From Methylobacterium durans (GTDB lineage Bacteria > Pseudomonadota > Alphaproteobacteria > Rhizobiales > Beijerinckiaceae), in NCBI RefSeq assembly GCF_003173715.1, contig NZ_CP029550.1, positions 4,821,501-4,885,500 on the forward strand: DNA of 64,000 nucleotides, given 5' to 3'. Every line of letters begins with the position of its first letter. Positions within the stretch are counted from its first letter, which is position 1. The notes below the pieces were generated by a model. It had not been told where the DNA came from. It did no database searches and saw only the letters and a list, made by a program, of their open reading frames with translations. Made by a program: the position numbers and the translations under genes. Positions 53,121-61,795 of the stretch are shown here, piece by piece.

Positions 53121-54535
53121 GGTGGCCGCTCCTCACCAGTGCCATCCAGCACGAGGACGACATCGCGACGGTGCGCCAGCGCGTGCGCCGGCTGGCCGAG
53201 CGCCTGGGCTTCGAGATCCAGGACCAGACCCGCATCGCCACGGCAGTGTCCGAGATTGCGCGCAACGCCTACGGCTACGCCGGGGGCGGTCGCATCGAGT
53301 ACGGCCTTGATCAGCTCGATCGGGACAGAGGCGAGCAGTTCCTGGTCATCAGGGTGAGCGACGAGGGACCGGGCATCGCCGAACTCGACGCCATCCTTGA
53401 AGGTCGCTTCCGCTCGACGACGGGCCTCGGCATCGGCATCACCGGCTCACGGCGGCTGATGGACCGCTTCGAGGTCGACACGGTGGCCGGCAACGGCACT
53501 GTCGTGACGTTCGGGAAGCGGCTCCCATCCGGGACCGGACGTTTCACGGGACCGAGTCTCGCGACCCTGGCCGAGGATGTCGCCCGGGCCAGGACTGAGG
53601 AACCGCTGGTCGCCTTGCGCGAGCAGAACCGGGAGCTTCTGCGCAGCCTCGCCGCGCTGGCCGAGCGCGAGGAGGAAACCCAGCGCCTGAACCAGGAACT
53701 CTCCGAGACGAACCGGGGCGTGGTCGCGCTCCACGCCGAGTTGGAGGCGCAAGCCGTGCTCCTGCGCGAGGCGGGCGTTCTCCTGGAAAGCCAAGTGGCG
53801 GCCCGCACTGCCGAGCTTGCTGAGGCAAACGCTCGGCTCCTGGCCGAGGCGGTCGAGCGCGAGCGGATGGAGCAGGACCTGCGGCAATCCCAGAAGCTCG
53901 AAGCGGTCGGGCAATTGACCGGCGGCGTCGCGCACGACTTCAACAACCTGCTGACCATCATCCGCTCGTCCGTCGACTTCCTCCGTCGCCCGGATCTGCC
54001 AGAAGACCGGCGCAAGCGTTACATGGACGCCGTCTCCGACACCGTCGACCGCGCCGCCAAGCTTACCGGACAACTTCTGGCCTTCGCACGTCGCCAGTCC
54101 CTGAAGCCCGAGGTGTTCGAGGTCGGCGAACGCCTGCGCGGCGTGGCCGAGATGCTCGACACCATCACAGGCGCGCGCATCCAAGTCAGGGTCGAGATGT
54201 CGGACAGACCCGCCCTGGTACGCGCCGACCTCAACCAGTTCGAGACGGCCCTGGTGAACATCGCCGTCAATGCCCGCGACGCCATGGACGGTAGCGGTAC
54301 GCTGACGATGCGGGTGGCGGCCGGGCAGGCCATGCCGATGATCCGGGGCACGCCGGCTCGCGGGGGCCGTTCGTGGCGGTCTCGCTCGCCGACACCGGCT
54401 CGGGCATCCCCCTGGAGGTGCTCGGGCGCATCTTCGAACCGTTCTTCACGACCAAGGACGTCGGGCGCGGCACGGGTCTCGGGCTCTCCCAAGTGTTCGG
54501 GTTTACCAAGCAGTCCGGCGGCGACGTGGACGTGA
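53117..54535 (+). CDS. hybrid histidine kinase, 5' part, ending at a frameshift
   Basis: From ATG 53117 (ATGA overlap). An RsbT-like GHKL domain (residues ~1-140; EIARNAYGYAGGG, VSDEGPGIAELDA) is followed by a coiled coil (~160-260) and a HisKA domain with phospho-accepting His273 (GGVAHDFNNLL), then the start of the HATPase (NQFETALVNIAVNARDAMDG). After GTPARG at about 54360 the frame becomes Arg/Ser junk and ends at 54535, while the family sequence continues in the -1 frame. The break is in a run of five G, so one base is missing or extra, in the genome or in the read. Confidence 0.85.
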   Translation: MRWPLLTSAIQHEDDIATVRQRVRRLAERLGFEIQDQTRIATAVSEIARNAYGYAGGGRIEYGLDQLDRDRGEQFLVIRVSDEGPGIAELDAILEGRFRSTTGLGIGITGSRRLMDRFEVDTVAGNGTVVTFGKRLPSGTGRFTGPSLATLAEDVARARTEEPLVALREQNRELLRSLAALAEREEETQRLNQELSETNRGVVALHAELEAQAVLLREAGVLLESQVAARTAELAEANARLLAEAVERERMEQDLRQSQKLEAVGQLTGGVAHDFNNLLTIIRSSVDFLRRPDLPEDRRKRYMDAVSDTVDRAAKLTGQLLAFARRQSLKPEVFEVGERLRGVAEMLDTITGARIQVRVEMSDRPALVRADLNQFETALVNIAVNARDAMDGSGTLTMRVAAGQAMPMIRGTPARGGRSWRSRSPTPARASPWRCSGASSNRSSRPRTSGAARVSGSPKCSGLPSSPAATWT

Positions 54536-55020
54536 CAAGCGAGAGCGGCCAGGGGACAGTCTTCACCCTCTACCTGCCCGAAGTCTCGTCCGAGGCTGCC
54601 GAAGCCCCTGTCTACGACCCCGACGCCGCTCTGTCGCCGGTCGGTCTCGGTCAGCGCATCCTGCTCGTGGAAGATAACCTGGAGGTCGGAGGCTTCTGCA
54701 CCCAGATCTTGGAGGATCTCGGATACGCACCCGAGTGGGTCGTCAACGCGGAAGAAGCGCTCGAGCGTCTCGGGATGGACGGTGCAGGCTTTCAGGCCGT
54801 CTTCTCCGACGTCGTCATGCCAGGGATGGGCGGGATCGAGCTCGCCAGAGCGTTGCGCATGCGCATTCCGACCCTGCCGGTGATCCTGGCCTCGGGCTAC
54901 AGCCATGTCCTGGCCCAGGAGGACAGCCACGGCTTCGAGTTAATCCACAAGCCCTATTCGGCCGCGCAGGTTGGCCGGGTTTTGCGTCGGATCATCGGCG
55001 CCTCGCCTCACAACCTCTGA
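54373..55020 (+). CDS. hybrid histidine kinase, 3' part (HATPase end and receiver)
   Basis: Continues the kinase in another frame: GTG 54373 VAVSLADTGSGIPLEVLGRIFEPFFTTKDVGRGTGLGLS (G1, F and G2 boxes), then a receiver domain (~residues 95-210) with ILLVEDNLEVGGF, phospho-acceptor Asp in AVFSDVVMPG and ILASGYSH, and LIHKPYS. Together with the 5' part it would be a kinase of about 635 aa. Unless a frameshift repairs it, the kinase core is split. Confidence 0.88.
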   Translation: MAVSLADTGSGIPLEVLGRIFEPFFTTKDVGRGTGLGLSQVFGFTKQSGGDVDVTSESGQGTVFTLYLPEVSSEAAEAPVYDPDAALSPVGLGQRILLVEDNLEVGGFCTQILEDLGYAPEWVVNAEEALERLGMDGAGFQAVFSDVVMPGMGGIELARALRMRIPTLPVILASGYSHVLAQEDSHGFELIHKPYSAAQVGRVLRRIIGASPHNL

Positions 55021-55378
55021 TGCTCACTCACTGGTGACGCGCTATTCGCAGTCGGCCATTGCCAACTTCCCACTCATGGTCTCGACCAGATTGCGTACGT
55101 TCACGCGGCTCTGAACCCGCGACGCGTCGACGGCTGAAGAGGCGTCTGCTTCCGAGATGCGCTGAAGTAAGGTTGTACGGCGGCAATGGGCGCAAAGGAG
55201 AAGGTCTGCTTATCTGCAATGAGTCAGCTTCGGCTGCCTCGACAACTGTCTGAATGCTCCTTCATAAGTCGCCCTTGCGAGCGCTACGATCAGGCTTGAG
55301 CAACAGCCTGCGAGCCTTCGAATTCGCCGCACTCGGAGTCGAAGTGGCCGTTGGCGTACGAACCTCGCGACCGCCACG
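55021..55378. other. intergenic, nothing recognised
   Basis: About 360 bases between the converging kinase and terminase genes. No gene, strong hairpin or repeat was seen. Confidence 0.4.
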
Positions 55379-56848
55379 CTACCCTCGCTCAAAGCCGTAG
55401 CCCCCAGGTCGCACGCATGCTAGCCGCCGGCCCGTCACAGGATCGCGCTGGACGAACCCGGTTCCACGCGGCGAGCCCGACCATTCCAGGAACTGCACCA
55501 AGCTGTCGACCTGATCGTCGTAGCGCCCGTGCGGGAAGGCCAGCAGCTCACGTCGGAACGCCTCAAGCCACGGCGCCTGCTGCGGCAGCCAATAGCGGCC
55601 GGTCTCCAACCGTGCAGTCTGCCCCTCAAAGCGGGTCTGCTTATCCTGACGGGGTTTTGCACCGGCCCGGAATAAAGGGGCAGCCTCCTCTGTGCGAAGC
55701 TGCTGAAGCAGCGAGATGCCTGAACCCGTGTGCTCGATCAGCACGAGATCAGCACGCCAGCGGTGGGCCAGCCCGCGCACGCGATGCTTCAGGTCAGGAA
55801 AGTCCAGCCGCTCACGCGCGACATCGAGCAGATGCCAGTTGCCTCTGCAAAACCCCCAGGTCAGCCCCGCAGAGAAGTCGCTAGTCGGCTCGGCCGTCAG
55901 CGCCGTGTCCCAGCTCTGGACGACGTACTGGTACGCCTCCCGAGGCAGAACCTCATCGTAACTGCCAAACCACTCCCAGCGCAGACGGTTGCCACCCGGC
56001 GGGGTCGGATCCTGCTGATACTGAGCCGAGAACGCGAAGGCGCCCATCTCGAGCCGAAGCTTGTCGAGTACATGGACCGGCTCGCGTGCCTCGCACAGCG
56101 CCTCGTCCTTGGCACGGCGATGAACCTGACCAAAGCCGATCGGGATGACCTCCTCCGCCATCGCTTTCGCCGGCAGGTTCAGGTGCTCGAACTGCCCCGT
56201 GTTGATCAGGTAGCCCGCCAGATCATCCTCGTGCAGCCGCTGCTGGATCGCGATGATCTTGCCTGCCCCCTTGTCGTTCAAGCGCGAGAGCAGCGTCTGC
56301 TCGTAGTAGGCCTTTACCCGCTCTCGCTCAGTTGCTGAGCCCGCGTCCGCCGCCTTCATCAAGTCGTCGACGATGATCAGGTCGGCGCCGAAGCCGGTTG
56401 CCGCGCCGCCCAACGAGATCGCCTTGCGGCCACCCCGGGCTATGGTCAGTTGCTCGTCCTCGCGATTGCCGCCCACCGCCAGCCGCGTGCTGGGGAACAG
56501 GGTCTTGTACCAGTCCTCGGACAGCACCGCCCGGAAGTCACGGGCGTGCTTGGTGGCCAACTCGCCCCCGTAGCTCGCCACCATGATCTTGAGCGCGGGA
56601 TCGCGGCCGAGCAGCCAGGCGGGAAAGGCAACCGCGGTGCAGATCGACTTCAGGTGCCGAGGGGGCACGGTGATCAGCAGTCGCTGGCACTCGCCACGGG
56701 CGACACGCTCGAGGGCATGGGCGATGGCGCGGACGTGCCAGGCCGGGGTGAAATCCTGGCCCGGATGGAGCGCGGCGAAGGCCTTCCAGATGAAGAAGTA
56801 CAGGTGCTGACGCAGGATGGCGTCACGCAGGGCAGCATCCTGGATCAT
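55379..56848 (-). CDS. phage-type terminase large subunit (TerL)
   Basis: 489 aa, full length. ATPase part with Walker A LLITVPPRHLKS (58-68) and Walker B ADLIIVDD (155-162); nuclease part with SWDTA (Asp314), VLIEHTGSG (Glu372) and RYDDQVDSL (Asp444-448), all residues needed for DNA packaging and cutting. In phages it pumps DNA into the capsid through a portal; no portal or capsid gene is present in this window. Starts 11 bases after the DUF5681 gene. Operon order: methyltransferase, DUF5681, TerL. Confidence 0.9.
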   Translation of the reverse strand: MIQDAALRDAILRQHLYFFIWKAFAALHPGQDFTPAWHVRAIAHALERVARGECQRLLITVPPRHLKSICTAVAFPAWLLGRDPALKIMVASYGGELATKHARDFRAVLSEDWYKTLFPSTRLAVGGNREDEQLTIARGGRKAISLGGAATGFGADLIIVDDLMKAADAGSATERERVKAYYEQTLLSRLNDKGAGKIIAIQQRLHEDDLAGYLINTGQFEHLNLPAKAMAEEVIPIGFGQVHRRAKDEALCEAREPVHVLDKLRLEMGAFAFSAQYQQDPTPPGGNRLRWEWFGSYDEVLPREAYQYVVQSWDTALTAEPTSDFSAGLTWGFCRGNWHLLDVARERLDFPDLKHRVRGLAHRWRADLVLIEHTGSGISLLQQLRTEEAAPLFRAGAKPRQDKQTRFEGQTARLETGRYWLPQQAPWLEAFRRELLAFPHGRYDDQVDSLVQFLEWSGSPRGTGFVQRDPVTGRRLACVRPGGYGFERG

Positions 56849-56859
56849 GGCCCCGCTCC

Positions 56860-57432
56860 TCAGTGGCTGGTCGGGGAGGGTGGTCGGACCAATGCGTCCT
56901 CATGGCTCTGCGCATCAGAGCCAAGCAACTCTGCCGCGGGCCCATCTTGCGAAGTGGCCAAGGCGGCCCCTGTGCGGATCAGCGCCGCGAACTCTGCGAT
57001 GATGGCTTGATCCGTGGCATCGACGGGCAGCGAGGCAGGCGCGATCGTGTTGCTCCCGGCAGGAACCGCCATGCCGGTTGGCCCGGACACGCCGGTCAGA
57101 TCACGAAGAAGCCGCGTGGCGCGCAGGTCACCGCGACAGGCGTCATTGACGATGCGGCGGCCGATCACCTCGCGCTTGGTCAGCCGCTTCTCACGCCCAT
57201 CCTCGCGCACGACGACGATGCGCCCGAGTTCGCGCTCCGTGGCGGCAGCGAGTGTTTGAACCTTCTTCGGCCGGCCCTTGGGATTGCCGCACTGACCCGG
57301 CTTGAAACGGCTCGCGAGGGGAGGGCGGCCGTAGCCGACCTCGTACTCTGGTGTGCGATCGGCAGTTGGATGCCGTGACGGCTTCTTAGAGCCTGTTTGA
57401 GCACCTCCGCCGGCCGTCCCCATCTGTCTCAT
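56860..57432 (-). CDS. DUF5681 protein (module 2), start replaced by IS5
   Basis: 190 codons as it stands, with the DUF5681 signature YEVGYGRPPLASRFKPGQCGNPKGRPK. Its first 15 residues (MRQMGTAGGGAQTGS) are read from inside the IS5 element. Removing the element joins AAGAAGCCG to ATGTCT at 58315, restoring MSKKPSRHPTADRTPEYEV..., with the start overlapping the stop of the methyltransferase (ATGTCTAA), like module 1. Longer than module 1, with an added Ala-rich tail. Function unknown. Confidence 0.82.
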   Translation of the reverse strand: MRQMGTAGGGAQTGSKKPSRHPTADRTPEYEVGYGRPPLASRFKPGQCGNPKGRPKKVQTLAAATERELGRIVVVREDGREKRLTKREVIGRRIVNDACRGDLRATRLLRDLTGVSGPTGMAVPAGSNTIAPASLPVDATDQAIIAEFAALIRTGAALATSQDGPAAELLGSDAQSHEDALVRPPSPTSH

Positions 57433-58307
57433 GAGCCAACATGAATTCCGCCTGGCGGGGCGGAGTGGAGAGCAGATGTGGACGGACCGACATCGGACGC
57501 GTCATGAGTCGCGCCTGAAGGACATGGTGTTGCAGGCTGGCTTGGACGAGGTGGCCTGTTTTCTGAAACGAGCCGATCCGCCGGGCCGTCCAGAAGCGAC
57601 AGCGGCGCGTCAAGTGCTGGCCGGGATCGCTTGGCACCTGCGGACGGGCGGAGGTTGGCGGGCATTGCCGGCCGGCTTTCCGCCCTGGCGCACGGTCTAT
57701 GGCTGGTTCCGGCGCTGGATCGAGAAGGGCCTGTTCGAGAGCCTGATGCGGGCTCTGGCGCGCCGTCAGCGGCGGCGTTGCGGACGTCGGCCCGATCCAC
57801 GGCTGGCGGTCATCGACACGCAAAGCGTCAAGTGCATCGGGGTCCGCGGGCCGCGCGGCTACGATGGTGCCAAGAAGCTGGTCGGGCGCAAACGCGTGGC
57901 TCTGGTGGATGCCCAAGGGCACGTCCTGGCGCTGGCTGTCGTGCCCGCCAACGTGCAGGATCGCGACACGCTGCCGGCGCTGGATGCGGGCAAGCAGACG
58001 TGGCCCAGCCTGCGTCTGGCTCTCCTCGACGGTGCCTTCACGGCCGAGCGCTGCCAAGAATGGTGCAACCTCCACGGCATGCGCCACCGCGTGGTCGAGA
58101 AGCAGCCGGACCAGAAGGGCTTCGTCGTGCTGGAGCGGCGCTGGGTCGTAGAGAGAACCTTCGGCTGGCTCAGCCACTGGGGTGGCCTGCTCCGTGAGCG
58201 CGCTGGTCGCCTCGACGTTGCAACGGGACGCCTCGCCTGCGTCGCCAGCCTCATGGCCGCCAACGCCCTCAACAATCCCGCCTGAAAACAAGACCTCAAA
58301 CAGGCTC
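57389..58307 (+). mobile_element. IS5-family insertion sequence, complete (919 bp)
   Basis: Ends GAGCCTGTTTGAG (57389-57401) and CTCAAACAGGCTC (58295-58307) match exactly; TTA flanks both sides (57386-57388 and 58308-58310). One transposase gene inside. A second copy begins at 63780 at the end of the window. Confidence 0.9.
57431..58285 (+). CDS. IS5-family transposase
   Basis: 284 aa single-frame transposase. LAVIDTQSVKC (first Asp), LALLDGAFTAERC (second Asp) and [17 protein letters not shown] (Glu, with the conserved Arg) form the IS5 DDE core. Complete, so this element may still move. Confidence 0.92.
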   Translation: MSQHEFRLAGRSGEQMWTDRHRTRHESRLKDMVLQAGLDEVACFLKRADPPGRPEATAARQVLAGIAWHLRTGGGWRALPAGFPPWRTVYGWFRRWIEKGLFESLMRALARRQRRRCGRRPDPRLAVIDTQSVKCIGVRGPRGYDGAKKLVGRKRVALVDAQGHVLALAVVPANVQDRDTLPALDAGKQTWPSLRLALLDGAFTAERCQEWCNLHGMRHRVVEKQPDQKGFVVLERRWVVERTFGWLSHWGGLLRERAGRLDVATGRLACVASLMAANALNNPA

Positions 58308-59765
58308 TTAGACATGAGCCGCCTCCCCAGCTTCGCTGCCGAGTGCGTCTGCACCGCTCACACTGGCGCGGTCGTTGGTCTCACTCGAAGGCCCGTCGTT
58401 CCGACGCTGCCGGGCGAGCTCGTCGAAGGTCACGCCTGTGCCATCGTGCACGGCAGCCCTGCCGGTGAGTGCCTGCCAGCGGCGCACGGCCACGTCGACG
58501 TAGGCGGGGTCCAACTCGATGCCGTAGCCGACACGTCCTGCACGCTCAGCCGCGAGCAGCGTCGTGCCTGAGCCGCAGAACGCGTCCAGCACCCGCTCAC
58601 CGCGCCGCGTGCAGTCCTTGATGGCATCGACCACAAGGGCGACGGGCTTCACCGTGGGGTGTGAGGCAAGCTCCTCCAGGCGGCGACGGCCAAAGGTGTT
58701 CACTCCGGCATAGTCCCAGACGTTGCTGCGGTAGCGGCCGTGGCGGCCGAGCTCGATCGTGTTGAGGTGCGCGCCGCCCGGCTTCTTGAGCACAAACACC
58801 AGCTCGTGCTTGGAGCGGTAGAACGAGCCCATGCCGCCGTTGGTCTTGTTCCACACGCAGATGTTGAGCTGCTCGAGATCCACGCGGCGCGCGGCGGAGG
58901 TCAGCTCGAAGACGTGCCGATGATCCATGGCGAGGTACATCAGACCGCCAGCGACCAGGCTCTCACGCAGCAGCTCCATGGCTCGGGCCAGGAAGGCGAC
59001 GAACTCCGCCTCGCTCATCTCGCCCGACGCCATCGCGAACTCGCGATGCTGGATCTGACCCGAGCCGCAGACATGGCCGGAGACAGGCACGTTGTAGGGC
59101 GGATCGGAGAACACCATGCGCACCGGCTCGCCTGCGAGCAGGACCGCGTAGCTCCCCGCCTCGAGGGCCGATCCACAGAGCAGGCGGTGCGGTCCGAGCT
59201 GCCAGAGATCACCGCTTCGCGAGACGGCAGCACCTGCCGCCGGAGCCGGACAGGTGTCGGCAGGATCGGCTTTGGCAACAGTCGCCTCGCCGTCGATGAT
59301 GAGGTCGATCTCGGCAACCTCGAAGCCCGTCAGCTCCAGCTCGAAGTCGAGGTTGAGGCCGGTGAGCTCGGACAGCTCCAGCGCCAGCGCCTCTCTGTTC
59401 CAGTCCGCGTTCTCGGCCAGGCGGTTGTCGGCCAGCCGGAAGGCGCGCAGGCGTTCGGGCGAGAGGTGGGCAGCCCGGATGACAGGCACCTGCGGCAGGC
59501 CGAGTTGCTTGGCTGCCAGCCAGCGACCATGGCCAGCCGCGATGGTGTAGTCGGGCGAGACAACGACGGGCACCAGGAAGCCGAACTCGCGGATGCTGAC
59601 GGCGATCTGGTTCACCTGCTTGTCAGAGTGCTGGCGGAGGTCGCGCGCATAGGCCTTGAGCCCGGCTGTCGAGACAAGCTCGACACTATCCGGCAGGAAG
59701 GTGTTGGAGCGCGGGGGAGGGGAGCTGCCGGTAGCGCGCAGCCGCGTGCGTGGTGACTTGGACAT
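58308..59765 (-). CDS. ParB-domain/DNA methyltransferase (module 2)
   Basis: 485 aa from ATG 59765 (MSKSPRTRLRATG). N-terminal ParB-like part (HSDKQVNQIAVSIREFG, IAAGHGRWLAAKQLG, FRLADNRLAENADWN), then a beta-class amino-methyltransferase: DPPY near residue 219 and DAFCGSGTTLLAAE near 392. Paralogue of the protein at 39138-40493 with the same layout. Its stop codon TAA is the target duplicated by the IS5 element, so the protein itself is intact. The first gene of the operon with DUF5681 and TerL. Confidence 0.9.
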   Translation of the reverse strand: MSKSPRTRLRATGSSPPPRSNTFLPDSVELVSTAGLKAYARDLRQHSDKQVNQIAVSIREFGFLVPVVVSPDYTIAAGHGRWLAAKQLGLPQVPVIRAAHLSPERLRAFRLADNRLAENADWNREALALELSELTGLNLDFELELTGFEVAEIDLIIDGEATVAKADPADTCPAPAAGAAVSRSGDLWQLGPHRLLCGSALEAGSYAVLLAGEPVRMVFSDPPYNVPVSGHVCGSGQIQHREFAMASGEMSEAEFVAFLARAMELLRESLVAGGLMYLAMDHRHVFELTSAARRVDLEQLNICVWNKTNGGMGSFYRSKHELVFVLKKPGGAHLNTIELGRHGRYRSNVWDYAGVNTFGRRRLEELASHPTVKPVALVVDAIKDCTRRGERVLDAFCGSGTTLLAAERAGRVGYGIELDPAYVDVAVRRWQALTGRAAVHDGTGVTFDELARQRRNDGPSSETNDRASVSGADALGSEAGEAAHV

Positions 59766-60699
59766 GAGACCCTCGGTCGCGAGCACGGGCAGAGAGCGCG
59801 TGCGAGGTGACGAGGGATCTCCGGATCAGCAGGTCAGAGGATCGTCTGGGCGGCACGAGGCGAGCATCGACATCCTCCAGCCTCCTGAACGGAAATCCGG
59901 ATGAAGTCGTCTGCTGCCCTGCTTTAGTTTACCCGCTGAGGGGCTGGTGCTGCTGACTAAGAGGCCGGTGCGGACACAGAGTATGTGTCATGCTCCCCCT
60001 GCTCCGTGGAGGAATGCCGGACTCCTGCCAAGGTCGGTACCGCTGGGCCGCTCGGCCGTCAAGAACAAAATGCGAACAAAATCGCGACTGCGATCGCTGT
60101 TCTGCTGCCGCGGTTTCCCTGTTTCGGTGAGCAGGGAAATGCCCTGCAAGTGCCTGCTGCGCCGGGCGGATCACCAGCGGTACGCCACGCTCAGTCTGTT
60201 TTCCCGGGCAATTTTCCCTGTTCTTTCCGCATGAACAGGGAAGCCGCCGCAGAGACCGGCTCGCAGATGACTGCGTGCACCACCACGCACTCCACGCGAG
60301 CCGCGCCGTTTCCGAGCACACCAGAGATAGTCGGGATCTCAGGCTCTTAGCAGAATGTCAGCATTCTGACGCCCATTCTCCGGCCGTTCCGCATGGGCCT
60401 TTTGGTGCCGCTTAGCAGGCCTATTCTCGCAAGCTTTTTGAGCAGCTTCCGCATCTGCCGAACCGTCATGCCAGGAGACCGGTTCGCTGGCCCGCAGAGA
60501 CGCCGTTCGCCGCGCTGAAGCGGAGCAGCTCGTTCTCCACAGCCCGCATTCGCGACTGGACTTCTGCTGCGAATGGAGCGGACATGCTCCCGTCCCGAGC
60601 AGGCCAACGGAGGCCGCTCGGATCCCCTGCTGACCCACGTCGGTCCGCAGGGTCGCGGTGGTGGTAGCACGAGCTGCTCAAACCTCCGCAGGACAAATT
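59766..60699. other. long intergenic region with phage-like repeat motifs
   Basis: About 930 bases without a convincing gene between two divergent cassettes. Around 60100-60240 the motif TTTCCCTGT/ACAGGGAA occurs several times in both directions (for example 60114-60121, 60132-60140, 60209-60217, 60232-60240), which can form alternative hairpins. The region must hold the two promoters. Confidence 0.5.
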
Positions 60700-61245
60700 A
60701 TGCCCCTCAGCGAGATACACCTCAGCCTTCTCCGCGCGGCGGCCCAACGCCAGGACCTGCTGCTCACCTGCCCAGATGGAATCAGCACCCGAGCAGCTAG
60801 AACGTTAGCCACCAAGCTGCTTCGCGCTGACCTCGTCACGCAGGTGGAGGTGACAGCGGATCAGCCAAGCTGGGGAGAGTTCGCCAACGGCCCTGTCGGC
60901 TTGCGGATCACGTCCGCAGGACTGGCCGAGGTCGGCTCCGAAGCTGCAACACCAGCAGTTTCGCTGGAGAGCGACGATCAAGTCGCCGATCGCATCGCGG
61001 AGCCGCGGTCCGGCAGCAAGCTAGCCCTCGTGTTGAGCCTGCTGCGGCGGGAACAGGGTGCCACGCTGCAGGATCTGATCGGAGCCACCGGATGGCTGCC
61101 CCATTCCACACGGGCCGCTCTCACCGGCCTGCGCAAGCGCGGCTACGGTCTGACGCGCACCCTCGATGCAGAGGGCGAGAGCACCTACCGGATCAGCACC
61201 GAGGGCATGGGATCTGTCGCCGCAGCCGACACCATTTCTGCCTGA
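60700..61245 (+). CDS. DUF3489 (HTH-like) protein
   Basis: 181 aa from ATG 60700 (MPLSEIHLSLLRAAAQRQD); the longer frame from 60658 is less likely. The N-terminal half is a winged-helix-like sequence (LATKLLRADLVTQVEV); the C-terminal half GATLQDLIGATGWLPHSTRAALTGLRKRGYGLTRT is the DUF3489 signature, a helix-turn-helix. First gene of a cassette DUF3489, DUF2924, recombinase, common near mobile regions in alphaproteobacteria; probably a regulator. Confidence 0.85.
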   Translation: MPLSEIHLSLLRAAAQRQDLLLTCPDGISTRAARTLATKLLRADLVTQVEVTADQPSWGEFANGPVGLRITSAGLAEVGSEAATPAVSLESDDQVADRIAEPRSGSKLALVLSLLRREQGATLQDLIGATGWLPHSTRAALTGLRKRGYGLTRTLDAEGESTYRISTEGMGSVAAADTISA

Positions 61246-61258
61246 GCCGGAGGAGCCC

Positions 61259-61795
61259 ATGCCCACCTCTTCTGCTACCGGCAGCCTCCTTCCGCACGCA
61301 AGCGCAGATCTCGATCGGGAGATTACCGCTCTCGCCGATCTCGATCTTGCTGGTCTGCGCAGCCGCTGGCGGCAGCGCCTGCGCAGCGCACCTCCGCCGC
61401 AACTCTCGCGAGCCCTGCTGCTGCGGCTGCTCGCCTACCGGCTGCAGGCCAAGGCTCTCGGCGACCTCGATCGCGACACAGCCCTCCTGCTCGATCGCCT
61501 CGCCCGCGAGCGGCTGCGCCGACGCGCTGCCGAGGCGAGAGGCAAAAGGTCCAAGGCAGCGCCTCCCATCCCGCCCCCACCCAGCCCAGGACTCAGGCCC
61601 GGCACGCTGCTGGTGCGCGAGCACGCCGGTCAGATGCACACCGTCACGGTGCTGGCCGATGGCTTCACCTGGCAGGACCGCACCTACACCAGCCTGTCCG
61701 AGGTGGCCCGCGCGATCACCGGCACCCGCTGGAACGGACCCCGCTTCTTCGGCCTGCGCGACAAGCCTGCCGTGGGAGGCGGGGGAGGGCGGTGA
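61259..61795 (+). CDS. DUF2924 protein
   Basis: 178 aa from ATG 61259 with GGAGGAG ahead, 13 bases after the previous gene. DLAGLRSRWRQRLRSAPPPQLSRALLLRLLAYRLQAKA and GTLLVREHAGQMHTVTVLADGFTWQDRTYTSLSEVARAITG, ending TRWNGPRFFGL, are the DUF2924 pattern (a region related to recombinase accessory proteins). Its stop overlaps the recombinase start by four bases, so the two proteins are made together and may work together. Confidence 0.88.
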   Translation: MPTSSATGSLLPHASADLDREITALADLDLAGLRSRWRQRLRSAPPPQLSRALLLRLLAYRLQAKALGDLDRDTALLLDRLARERLRRRAAEARGKRSKAAPPIPPPPSPGLRPGTLLVREHAGQMHTVTVLADGFTWQDRTYTSLSEVARAITGTRWNGPRFFGLRDKPAVGGGGGR

